Assembly (NCBI GenBank): GCA_934047225.1
Contig: CAKOHE010000054.1
Span: forward strand, 1-64,000
Reading direction: 5' to 3'
DNA length: 64,000 bases
Source: Ypsolopha sequella
Taxonomy: Eukaryota; Arthropoda; Insecta; Lepidoptera; Ypsolophidae
Under the pieces are notes generated by a model. The model ran no database searches and was not told the DNA's origin. It worked only from the letters and a program-made list of their open reading frames with translations. Every line of letters begins with the position of its first letter. The first letter of the stretch is position 1. The translations under genes and the position numbers were made by a program. Below, piece by piece: positions 27,843 to 38,000 of this stretch.

Positions 27843-30800
27843 GGGCACCGCAGTTAACGGCAGCGCCGTTCCCCTCACAGGTAAAACTAAGGACAGCAAA
27901 TTGCGAATCATCCAGGCCAATCTACAGCGGGCCAAGCTGGCGACACAGGAGCTCTTGTGCACGGCACATGCCAACCGGGTATCCGTCGCCCTTGTCCAAG
28001 AGCCGTATGTCGGCTCCAAGGGCGAACTTAAACAATACCCGGGCACAAGAGTTATCCAAATGACGTCAGCTCGCCAAAAATCAGTAAAGGCCGCGGTCGT
28101 GGTCTTCGGTGGGGAGCTGGAAGTCATTCATGACCCTCAGCTCGTCACCGAGAACATCGCCGCGGTCCTGCTGAAGGCAGGCTCGCTGAGATTGGCTGTG
28201 CTGTCCGTATACCTGGAGGGGGACGAGGATTTGGAGCCGTATCTCCAAAGAATCCGGTACGTCTGCGCCAAGCTGCAGACTGAGAATGTCATCCTGGCAG
28301 GGGATGTCAACGCGTGGAGCCCTTGGTGGGGGAGTGACTCCGAAGACCATAGGGGCTCAGCCTTCCGATCCTTCCTTGAGGAAATGGACCTCCAGATCCT
28401 GAACACAGGCAACACCCCCACTTTCGAGGTCTTTAGAGGAGGCCGCATGTGCACTAGTCGAGTAGACGTGACCACATGTAGCCTCCAGCTCCTGGACAGG
28501 ATGGGCGGATGGAAAGTCGACCGGGAGCTGATCACTTCGGACCATAACGCGATTACCTACCACGTGTGCCTGGAGAGGGAACTGGAAACCCTCAAACCCC
28601 AGAGCACACGTGTGTACAACACAGCGAAGTCCGATTGGTCAGCTTTCGGCCGTTCTATCCGCTCAGGCCTGGACGAGAGCAATCTGACGGCCTCGAGGGT
28701 GGAGACTGTTACTACGCCTGGGGAACTGGAGACCATCCTCGACTCCTACCTAACGGTTATCTCCACAGCGTGTGAAGAAGCCATACCAAAGGTAGGGGTC
28801 CAAAAAGGAAGGAAACCTCTGCCGTGGTGGACCGCCGCTCTGGGACTTCTCAAAAGAGAAGTCAAGACCAAGAGGCGGCGCATAAGGAACGCCGCGGCAG
28901 AACGAAGGCAACACGTTGTTGACCAATACCTAGAGGCGAATCAGCGTTATAAAGCGGCTGTGCAAGATGCACAGACTGCCAGCTGGAAGCAATTTTGCTC
29001 AAAACAGGATAGGGAGAGCCTATGGGATGGGGTCTACAGGGTCATCAGGAGAACCGCCAAAAGGCAAGAGGACCAGCTGCTGGTGGACTCGACAGGGAAC
29101 ACCCTTGGTCCTAAAGAGTCCGCAAAGCTGCTGGCTCTTACGTTCTTTCCTGATGACGTTGTGGACACCGAAACCCCCACTCAACGGCAAATTCGCGAGA
29201 GCTCGGAAGTGTCAGTCCATCAACTCCTGGACAAACTCGGTTCCGACGATCCGCCCTTCACGGCTCCGGAGCTTGATTTGGTATTGAGAAACCTCAATCC
29301 AAAAAAGGCTCCGGGGCCTGATGGGTGGACTGCGGACATATGTGAGCGAGCAATCCGTGTTGCGCCGGAGGTGTTCCTGGCAATTGCCAACAAATGTTTG
29401 GCAATAGGACACTTCCCGGTGCGGTGGAAGCTCGCTCACATATGTATTATCCGAAAGTCCGGGAAGGAGGACTACACTACTCCGAAGGCGCACAGGCCGA
29501 TAGGCCTCCTACCTGTTATGGGCAAAATTGTGGAAAAGCTTCTAGTGTCCCGTCTAGGATGGCATTTGCTACCTTCCTTGAGCACTAGGCAGTATGGCTT
29601 TATGCCACAAAAAAGCACCGAGGACTCCCTCTATGACCTCGTGAGTCATGTCCGCTCTGAAATACAGAGTCGGAAGATCGTGATCATGATCTCGCTGGAC
29701 ATAGAGGGAGCCTTCGACAATGCTTGGTGGCCGGCCTTAAAGACCCAGCTCCTCGCTCACAAGTGCCCTGCCAACATTTATGGACTTGTCGCCTCCTACT
29801 TGGAGGACCGTAAGGTCAAAATAAACTTTGCAAGGGAGTGTTGGGAAAAGGGGACCAACAAGGGGTGTGTCCAAGGCTCAATAGCTGGACCTACTTGTTG
29901 GAACCTTATTCTCGACACCCTGCTCGTAGAACTAGAGCAGGAAGGAGTGCACTGCCAGGCCTTTGCGGACGACGTGGCGCTGGTGATCTCCGGTTCATCG
30001 ATTCCCCCCCTTCAGGCGAGAGCAAACGCGGCCCTTCAGACCGTGCTGGACTGGGGGCTCAAAAACAAGCTGAAATTCGCACCGCACAAAACTTTTGCAA
30101 TGGTGCTGACGCGGAAGCTGAAGTTTGAGCCCCCAGTCATCAGCATGGATGGACAGGTCCTGCCGCTAGTGCAGGAAATCCGCCTGCTGGGTGTTATCAT
30201 AGATAACAAACTCACCTTTAACGCACACGTATCGGCTGTTTGTAGAAAAGTCACTGACATCTACAAGCAGCTGGCGTGTGCTGCCAGGGTGAGTTGGGGT
30301 TTGAACCGAGAGGTCATCAGAACCATCTATGTCTCGGTGATAGAGCCCATCGTGCTGTACGCCGCGAGTGTGTGGGCTCCGGCTGCGGAGAAGCTAATGA
30401 TTAAAAATCAATTGGAGTCTCTGCAGCGGGGGTTCGCGCAAAAACTCTGCAAGGCGTACCGCACGGTGTCTCTGTCATCGGCTTTGGTACTGGCGGATGT
30501 ACTCCCCCTTGACCTCCGAGTTCAGGAGGCGGCAAGTCTATACAGGGCAAAGCGAGGAGCGAGAATCGCCCAGATTCCAGCCGATAGACCTGTTGAACTG
30601 CGTGTTCCTTGCGGGCGGTTCCCACATCCTGCCATTAGGCAGTCACTGAGCTTCGAGTGCGTGGATGATCTCGAGCCGGCAACGGTCGAGGCTCACCAAA
30701 TCGCTGGCCCCTGTATCTTTACTGATGGCAGTAAGATACAGGGGAAGGTGGGTGCAGCCTTGACGTGGTGGTCAGACGGCAGAGAGACCAGGCACTCGAA

Positions 30801-31572
30801 GTTCCGTTTGGAGCCGTACTGCACGGTCTTCCAGTCGGAGATGTACGCCCTGCTCAGGGCCGTGGAGCAGGTCAGAGACAGCGAGGAGCCACTTGTCAAC
30901 ATTTTAAGTGACTCGAGGTCCTCGCTGGACCTGCTCAAAAGCCGGGCGCTTTTGCACCCTTTGGCTCACGGCATTGAGCGGTGCGTGCGTCAAATCCGCA
31001 TGGAGGGCCGTGACGTACGGCTCTTTTGGTTGCGGGCGCATGTGGGGACTGCCGGCAATGAGCGGGCGGATGAGCTCGCCAAAGATGCCGCCCTCCGCAG
31101 GAAAACGGCGGCCGACTACGACGCTGTCCCTCTCTCCTACCTGAGAAGGACGATACGCGAGGGGACTGTTCAACAGTGGCAAGGGCGATACGAGTCCTCC
31201 AGCACGGGTGGGGTTACAAAGGCCTTCCTTCCTGACGTAGCGACAGCGCACACTGTCCTAAGGAAGGCCAAACTTAACCCCATACACGTGCAAGCCCTTA
31301 CAGGGCATGGGGGGCTCGCATCGTACCTTCATCGCTTTAAGCTGAAGGACAGTCCAGCCTGCGTATGTGATCCTGATCAGGAGGAGACGATCTGGCACGT
31401 CGTGTTCGACTGTCCGAGGTTCGGACTGTGGAGGGCGGAACTGGAGGTGCAGATTGACAGGGCATTCAATAAAGCCAACCTGCCAGTGATTCTGCAAGAC
31501 AAAGTAGAAAGACCAACCCTGCTAGGATTCTTGGAGAGAGTTATGAGAAGAGCGGCAGTCAGAAATAAATAA
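27841..31572 (+). CDS. E3 ORF2, endonuclease-reverse transcriptase-RNase H
   Basis: 1243 codons from the AAG after ORF1 in the +1 frame (open from 27817); no ATG near the start. The length is the same as E2 ORF2. Endonuclease: IQANLQR, QEPYV, GDVNAW, SDHN. Reverse transcriptase: KAPGPDGW, SLDIEGAFDNAWW, FADD 708-711 followed by VAL where the other families have VVL. RNase H: TDGS 961-964, QSEMYALL, LSDSRSS, HVGTAGNERADELAK. Finger: C1174-x-C1176...H...C. It ends AVRNK-stop with no helicase extension. Part of the RT (about 30125-30305) is more like E1 than E2, which suggests gene conversion. No lesion seen. Confidence 0.92.
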   Translation, partial: KGTAVNGSAVPLTGKTKDSKLRIIQANLQRAKLATQELLCTAHANRVSVALVQEPYVGSKGELKQYPGTRVIQMTSARQKSVKAAVVVFGGELEVIHDPQLVTENIAAVLLKAGSLRLAVLSVYLEGDEDLEPYLQRIRYVCAKLQTENVILAGDVNAWSPWWGSDSEDHRGSAFRSFLEEMDLQILNTGNTPTFEVFRGGRMCTSRVDVTTCSLQLLDRMGGWKVDRELITSDHNAITYHVCLERELETLKPQSTRVYNTAKSDWSAFGRSIRSGLDESNLTASRVETVTTPGELETILDSYLTVISTACEEAIPKVGVQKGRKPLPWWTAALGLLKREVKTKRRRIRNAAAERRQHVVDQYLEANQRYKAAVQDAQTASWKQFCSKQDRESLWDGVYRVIRRTAKRQEDQLLVDSTGNTLGPKESAKLLALTFFPDDVVDTETPTQRQIRESSEVSVHQLLDKLGSDDPPFTAPELDLVLRNLNPKKAPGPDGWTADICERAIRVAPEVFLAIANKCLAIGHFPVRWKLAHICIIRKSGKEDYTTPKAHRPIGLLPVMGKIVEKLLVSRLGWHLLPSLSTRQYGFMPQKSTEDSLYDLVSHVRSEIQSRKIVIMISLDIEGAFDNAWWPALKTQLLAHKCPANIYGLVASYLEDRKVKINFARECWEKGTNKGCVQGSIAGPTCWNLILDTLLVELEQEGVHCQAFADDVALVISGSSIPPLQARANAALQTVLDWGLKNKLKFAPHKTFAMVLTRKLKFEPPVISMDGQVLPLVQEIRLLGVIIDNKLTFNAHVSAVCRKVTDIYKQLACAARVSWGLNREVIRTIYVSVIEPIVLYAASVWAPAAEKLMIKNQLESLQRGFAQKLCKAYRTVSLSSALVLADVLPLDLRVQEAASLYRAKRGARIAQIPADRPVELRVPCGRFPHPAIRQSLSFECVDDLEPATVEAHQIAGPCIFTDGSKIQGKVGAALTWWSDGRETRHSKFRLEPYCTVFQSEMYALLRAVEQVRDSEEPLVNILSDSRSSLDLLKSRALLHPLAHGIERCVRQIRMEGRDVRLFWLRAHVGTAGNERADELAKDAALRRKTAADYDAVPLSYLRRTIREGTVQQWQGRYESSSTGGVTKAFLPDVATAHTVLRKAKLNPIHVQALTGHGGLASYLHRFKLKDSPACVCDPDQEETIWHVVFDCPRFGLWRAELEVQIDRAFNKANLPVILQDKVERPTLLGFLERVMRRAAVRNK

Positions 31573-32169
31573 AATGACAGACTGTCATAGATTTTAAATT
31601 ATTATATGTCTCCAAATTTATTGATATTAAATAAGAAATTTGAATATATGTTAATTTTAATTTTAATTTTACAAATTTATGTTTTAATGTTTAAATTGAA
31701 AAATAATAATTGTTGTAAATAGATGTTGATTGTACAAAGGTTAATAATTGGCTTAAGATTCGTTTAAGGGTAGGGCTCCTTCGTCCAATAGTTAATAAGA
31801 GATGTTATGTTATAATTTATAAGTAAGTAAAATAAGATGGAAAGAAAAAGAAAAATGAAAAAAAAAAAAAAAAGACAAAAAAAAAAAAAAAAAAAAAAAA
31901 AAAACTGAACTGGTTGAAAAAAAAGAAAAAGGAATTTGAAAAAAAAAAAAAAGAGACGAGAAAAACATACAAAGAAAAAACAAAAAATAAAATAAAGAAG
32001 TGTTTTATTATATTTAGTTTAAGGTTGTATGTTACTGGACGAAGGTTCCCACCCTCATTGCCCCAGCCCTATATCCGGGGTCACTTCATGTATAAAATTT
32101 TTAAAGTTGAAAAAGGGCACGAAAGTTAAAATTCGTGGGCAAAAGCCGGGTCTCACTACGGTGGGATCC

Positions 32170-32201
<32 letters not shown>
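31573..32201 (+). other. E3 3'UTR with covarying long-range stem, terminal hairpins and poly(A)
   Basis: CCTTCGTCCA at 31778-31787 pairs perfectly with TGGACGAAGG at 32036-32045, flanked by GGG/CCC, and encloses an A-rich tract (about 31850-31990). The stem sits where E1 and E2 have CCTCCGTC/GACGGAGG; the C-G pair there has become T-A. Downstream are GGGGTCAC (about 32078), the hairpin CACGAA (32118-32123) with TTCGTG (32132-32137), and a second hairpin, TCTCAC (32151-32156) with GTGGGA (32161-32166) around TACG. Poly(A) follows. Confidence 0.7.
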
Positions 32202-32204
<3 letters not shown>

Positions 32205-32533
32205 AACCTAACCTAACCTAACCTAACCTAACCTAACCTAACCTAACCTAACCTAACCTAACCTAACCTAACCTAACCTAACCTAACCTAACCTAACCTA
32301 ACCTAACCTAACCTAACCTAACCTAACCTAACCTAACCTAACCTAACCTAACCTAACCTAACCTAACCTAACCTAACCTAACCTAACCTAACCTAACCTA
32401 ACCTAACCTAACCTAACCTAACCTAACCTAACCTAACCTAACCTAACCTAACCTAACCTAACCTAACCTAACCTAACCTAACCTAACCTAACCTAACCTA
32501 ACCTAACCTAACCTAACCTAACCTAACCTAACC
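32202..32533. repeat. Telomeric (CCTAA)n array, about 66 units
   Basis: Perfect CCTAA repeats between the E3 poly(A) and B. It ends CCTAACC, followed by TTCTTCTTGG of B; one T may belong to either side. Confidence 0.97.
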
Positions 32534-32845
32534 TTCTTCTTGGACTTCTTGAACTTCGTTCTTGGACTCAAACTCCTCGGGAAGATAAAAGGAAGATTCT
32601 GACCCTGTCAGATTTTCTTAATCTCTACCCGCTCAGCCCAGGTGAACCCAAAAGTCTCCGAAACCCTCCCACACCCCTGTTTTCCCACTTCACCCTTAGA
32701 GTGTGCCTCTTCATCAAAGAATCAAACACCACCGCCACACACTGCAGCAGATACTCGCTAATACCACCCCGTAGCAGCATCAACATCAGCAGCCGGGAGC
32801 CACACATCATCTACGGCAATAAGGACCTTTATTAAAATAGTTACA

Positions 32846-32876
<31 letters not shown>

Positions 32877-32996
32877 TAGCAATAGTCTTCTTCTTCTTAG
32901 CGTGTCGAATTAGCAATAGTAACAAATAAGACTGTTTTTTTTTTTTTTTTTTTAGATTAAGTATTAAATAAGGTATTAACTTTAAGGTATATTAAA
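32534..32996 (+). promoter_or_regulatory. B 5'UTR remnant
   Basis: The 463-base leader aligns by eye with the 3' part of the A leader (CTCAAACT-CTCGGGA, then TTAGAGTGTRCCTC) but lacks the palindrome and most C-rich units. It contains a (TA)n run near 32853-32876 and a T-run near 32935-32953 just before ORF1. No other feature is seen. Confidence 0.6.
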
Positions 32997-35039
32997 ATGT
33001 CTTCCAAACAACAAAACCCTGCCAAACTCCCAACAAAATCCACGGACGCCGCGCCATCCTCTGCTAAGGTTCCCCCCGCACGGCCAACCCGCTCACTTCG
33101 AGACAAGGTCCTAACCAAAAACGCACAACGGACAGACGGATCACCGGTCTCCACTGCCTCGGAGCGAAGCGGATCGCCGACTCTGACGGATCCTGCAAGT
33201 ACCAAAGCCGATTTTTCACCGCCACGGCCGATTGATTCAGAAAGGGAGTCTTCCACGTCACCACAAAGAAGACTCAGCCTAATCAACACCACGAGCAGGA
33301 ACCTGCAAAGGGGGGTCCACATGGACGCGGCTAATAAGTTAGCCAACGAAATGTTCCTCAAGGGGAAGGAGGCGTTAGAGTCAGCCAAAAACCTCAAGAG
33401 TGAGTACAAACAAACGGCCGTCGAAAGCCTGCAGACGCTGTATGAGACGGTGTTGTCCCTCTCCGACTCCAGATCGAGACACAAGTACAATCTGGAGAAG
33501 GAAAGGAGCGAGCACGCTCGGGAGCTTATCAGAGCGGAGCGTGCCCACTCAAAACAAATAGGAGAAATAACAACGCAGCTCACCGTCAACGTACAAAAGG
33601 CCATTGAGGACATTGGCCAAAGTTTGCAGGAGACAAAAACCATCAGGGACTGGCTAACTTTTGAAACGCGGGAACCCCACCAACAAATTAAAGATAACGG
33701 GAATTACCTCGTTACCATTACTAAAGCGATGCAGGACTTATCCTATTCCGTAAACCAACTCACAGCCATGGGGCCCGGTCATCTGGAAAGCTCTCTTAAG
33801 GATGATAGCACAAAGATCTCCACAAGTATAGAGCAGCTCTCCAGGCAACTGGACTCCATGAGAAGGGAAGCAGATAAGAAACATGCAGAAATGGTGACGA
33901 AGGATGAAAACACTGCAACACACATTCAAACCTCACAGCCCCAGGTCGAACGCTTAGAACAAGAGGTCAGGGATGTGAGGGACACAATCACGCAATTACA
34001 CATATACATAAAAACCACGCTACAAGACGCCCTCTCCACCACCGAAACACCTCCCACACATTCGGAACTCGCTGAGCACTTCGAACCGCTCAATGAAAGG
34101 CTCGAAGCTGTCACATCTGAGCTGAAGACCATGCGCGAGCAACAGTCACGCACGCCACGCACGCCACCACCACAGGCAAACCTCGAGGCTGAGCTTTCTA
34201 AAGCTGACGGATGGACTGTTGTACAGCGAAAGCGCAAGCCAGAAAAGAAGCCAGCCACACTGCCTACTCCACCTTCACCGAAACCGAACCACACGGTGAT
34301 TGTCTCATCGACGGATACCTCTAAGACAGGGGATAACGTCATCAAGACAATCATCAATGCGCTAGACATGAGCAAGACCGGCGCCAGAGTGGACAGGGTA
34401 AGGAAGGCGAGAAACAGGAAAGTGGTCTTGACTTGCAGCAGCAAAGAAGACCTGGAACTAGTCAGATCACAAATGCGAGCAGACAACACCCTTAAGGTGG
34501 AGGAAGCTAGAAAAAATAACCCCTTAGTCATTGTCAGAAACGTCCTCGCCTACCAAAACGACGAAGAGATCGTCCAACACTTCCGAGCCCAAAACAACCA
34601 TCTGTTCACGGCCCTGAACAAAAATGACGATCTTCTCCGAGTTAAATACAGGAAAAAAGCTCGAAACGCGCTTCAGTGCCACACCGTCTTCGAGGTCTCG
34701 CCCGTACTGTACGGAAGGCTCATGAAGGCCGAAAAGGTCTACATCGGTCTTTCGCGGAGTCCAGTCGAAGACCAGTCGCCCCTTATACAGTGCTCCAGAT
34801 GCCTGGGTTATGGGCATACCAAAGGTCTCTGCCGGGAGAAAGAGGACCTCTGCGCGTACTGCGGAGGGACTCACTCCTGGGTGAAATGTCGCAGCAGATT
34901 GGAGGACAGACCTCCACACTGCAAAAACTGCGAGCAAACCCATTCCCATTCATCCACAGCACACGCAGCGTACGACCCAGAGTGTCCAGAAAGACAAAAA
35001 ATGGATGCTATAGCACGCTCGCGTGTCAGCTACTGCTAA
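32997..35039 (+). CDS. B ORF1, gag-like RNA-binding protein
   Basis: 680 aa from the ATG at 32997 (MSSKQQN). It is homologous to A ORF1 along its length: disordered N-terminus; conserved MDAANKLANEMFLKGKEAL and LYETVLSLSDSRSRH block; a Glu/Gln-rich, probably coiled-coil middle; the WTVVQRKRKPEK motif; a folded domain (VIVSSTDTSKTGDNVI); three zinc knuckles beginning CSRCLGYGHTKGLC. It ends SRVSYC with TAA at 35037-35039. No lesion seen. Role by family: packaging of element RNA. Confidence 0.92.
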   Translation: MSSKQQNPAKLPTKSTDAAPSSAKVPPARPTRSLRDKVLTKNAQRTDGSPVSTASERSGSPTLTDPASTKADFSPPRPIDSERESSTSPQRRLSLINTTSRNLQRGVHMDAANKLANEMFLKGKEALESAKNLKSEYKQTAVESLQTLYETVLSLSDSRSRHKYNLEKERSEHARELIRAERAHSKQIGEITTQLTVNVQKAIEDIGQSLQETKTIRDWLTFETREPHQQIKDNGNYLVTITKAMQDLSYSVNQLTAMGPGHLESSLKDDSTKISTSIEQLSRQLDSMRREADKKHAEMVTKDENTATHIQTSQPQVERLEQEVRDVRDTITQLHIYIKTTLQDALSTTETPPTHSELAEHFEPLNERLEAVTSELKTMREQQSRTPRTPPPQANLEAELSKADGWTVVQRKRKPEKKPATLPTPPSPKPNHTVIVSSTDTSKTGDNVIKTIINALDMSKTGARVDRVRKARNRKVVLTCSSKEDLELVRSQMRADNTLKVEEARKNNPLVIVRNVLAYQNDEEIVQHFRAQNNHLFTALNKNDDLLRVKYRKKARNALQCHTVFEVSPVLYGRLMKAEKVYIGLSRSPVEDQSPLIQCSRCLGYGHTKGLCREKEDLCAYCGGTHSWVKCRSRLEDRPPHCKNCEQTHSHSSTAHAAYDPECPERQKMDAIARSRVSYC

Positions 35040-38000
35040 GGGCAACGACACGACACCCACCTCACCCCCCCAAAGTACTATCGCGAGCAGGCTGCTAATC
35101 GTTCAGGCAAACCTGCAGCGCAAAAAGCTAGCAACGGAGGAATTGATCCGGGCTGCAAAGGGAAGCGGGGTCTCTATTGCCCTAGTACAAGAACCCTATG
35201 TAGGGCGGAACGGCAATATGAGCACTTATCCCGGCACTCAGATCATCCAGTGCACCCTGAATCGCACAAAACCAGTAAAGGCAGCTGTCATCGTTTTCGG
35301 GGACCGACTGCGGGTAATTCACGACCCGCAGTTGGTGACCGAGACCGAGGCAGCAGTGACACTGGTGGCGGGCAGCCTAAAGCTGGCTGTGCTATCGGTG
35401 TACTTTGAGGGGAACGAAGACATAAAAGAAAATCTGAAGCGCGTTGAAGAAACGTGCAAAAAAGTTAAAACGAACAACATCCTAATAGGCGGGGACGTCA
35501 ACGCGTGGAGCCTCTGGTGGGGCAGCAAGCATGACGACCCTAGGGGAGTGGCCTACAGCGCATTCCTTGATGAAATGGAGTTCCATATCCTCAACAAAGG
35601 GGACACTCCCACGTTTGAGACTTACAGGGGAGGGAAACTATACAGCAGCATAGTAGACGTTACTGCGTGTAGTACATCCCTGCTGGGCAGGATCGAAAGT
35701 TGGAAAGTGGACCGCGACATCACAACGTCTGACCACAACGCCATCACCTTCGCCTTGCGACTGGACAGAGAGCTGGTGGCTCTAGAATCCACCACCACTC
35801 GCAAGTATAACATCAAGAAGGCGAACTGGCGAGAGTTCCAAACACAACTAAGATCCGGCCTAGTCAAAAGAAACATCTCCCTGGAAAACGTAAACTCCAT
35901 CTCGGACATCAAGGAACTGGAATCCACGCTTGTCGCATATACGAACGCCATTCAAGAAGCATGCGACAAAGCAATTCCAAAAATAGGCGCCTACAAAGGA
36001 AAAGCCGCACCCCCCTGGTGGTCCAAAGAACTGACAGACCTCAAAAAAGAGGTCACGCGCAGAAAGCGCAGGATCAGAAATGCTGCACCCATCAGGCGGG
36101 AACACGTCGTAAACGAGTACCTCGAAGCCAAACTCAACTACGAGAAAAAGGCTAGCGAAGCCCAAACCCAGAGCTGGAAAGAGTTTTGCTCGACGCAGGA
36201 AAAGGAGAGCATGTGGGATGGGATCTATAGAGTCATCAGGAGAACATCTAAGAGGCGAGAAGACCCGCTTCTCAGGAACGCCAAGGGCGAGACACTGAGC
36301 CCTGAACAATCGGCCGATCTCCTGGCCGATACGTTCTACCCTGATGATTCTACACAGACAGATCAACCCTACCACAAACATCTCCGAGAACTGACAAACG
36401 CCAAACCCGAGGATACTGACGGTCTGTCAAAAGATGACCCACCTTTCACGGAAGCCGAACTGGATTCAGTACTACATGACTTGAATCCAAAGAAGGCACC
36501 AGGATCGGACGGGCTGACGGCAGACATATGTACGATGGCCATCAAAACCGGGAAGGAAATGTTTATGGCTATAGCAAATAAATGCTTAGAGCTGGCACAT
36601 TTCCCCACCCAGTGGAAAATGGCGCACGTAATTATCCTCGGAAAGCATGGGAAAGATGACTACACACACCCAAAGTCATACAGACCCATCGGACTGCTGC
36701 CAGTAATCGGAAAAATCGTCGAGAAACTCATGGTAAACAGGCTGCAATGGCACATACAGCCCACCCTTAACCAAAACCAGTACGGGTTTACGCCCCAGCG
36801 CGGAACCGAGGACGCCCTCTGTGACCTGCTTAAGCATGTTAGATCAGAACTTGAAAACAAAAAGATAGTTCTAATGATCTCACTGGACATAGAGGGGGCC
36901 TTCGACAACGCATGGTGGCCGGCTTTAAAACACCAGCTAGCCTCAAGGAAGTGTCCGCGGAACATCTATGCAATGGTGTGCTCCTACCTAGAAGACCGAA
37001 AAATAGTGGTCAATTATTCCAGAGCAACAAGCGAGAGGAAAACAACCAAAGGTTGTGTCCAAGGATCTATCGGAGGGCCAGCTTTTTGGAACATCATCCT
37101 CGACCCGCTATTGCACAAGCTGGAAGGGGAAGGAGTACACTCGCAAGCTTTCGCGGATGACGTAGTCCTGGTTTTCACCGGCCAATCGGTTGCAGACATG
37201 GAGGAAAGGGTCAACTCGACACTGGAGACAATAGTGGAGTGGGGTACTCAGAACAAGCTCAACTTCGCCGCACACAAGACCAAGGCGATGTTGATTACTA
37301 AAAAACTGAAGTACGAAGAACCACATCTCTATATGTCAGGGAGTAGACTCGAACTCGTCAACGAGATAAAACTCCTTGGTCTCATCATCGACCGAAAACT
37401 CACCTTCAAAGCGCACGTGACCGCAATCTGCAAAAAAGCCGCGGAAATATACAAACATCTAGCGCGCGCAGCGAAGGTGACATGGGGCCTCAACGGTGAA
37501 ATTATCAGGACGATATACGTAGCGGTTGTCGAGCCGATCGTAATGTACGCAGCAAGTGCATGGCACCGGTCAACGGAGCTCCAGATGATCAGAGATCGTC
37601 TGGATGCACTGCAACGAGGATTTGCACAAAAGATTTGCAAAGCGTACAGAACGGTCTCGCTCACGTCGGCACTAGTTCTTTCGGGCCTTCTGCCCCTGGA
37701 CCTAAGAATACAGGAAGCCGCGAGTCTGTACATGGCCAAAAAAGGCATCAATGTAGACTACCTGCCACCAGGAAGGAACATGGAGCAAAGGGTGGGCTAC
37801 CTTGAACAGCCACATCCTTCACAACTCATAACAACTGAGTATGAGCTCCTAGAAAACATGGACTCCGAAACTCTAGACTCCCACGACATTGCTGGACCAC
37901 AAGTTTTCACTGATGGCAGCAAAATTGAGGGCAAAGTTGGAGCAGCCCTCACGTGTTGGGAGGAAGGAGCGGAGACCAGTTTTCACACCTTTAGCCTGGA

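Larger units (their letters stand above)
23855..32201 (+). mobile_element. E3: apparently full-length telomeric LINE, short lineage
   Basis: About 8.35 kb from CC|CGTCGCG to the poly(A)|CCTAA junction at 32201/32202. It has a 2-kb 5'UTR, two open ORFs and a 3'UTR built like those of E1 and E2. Both ORFs are uninterrupted. Completeness of the 5' end is inferred from the long leader; no second copy is available in the window to confirm it. Confidence 0.92.
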
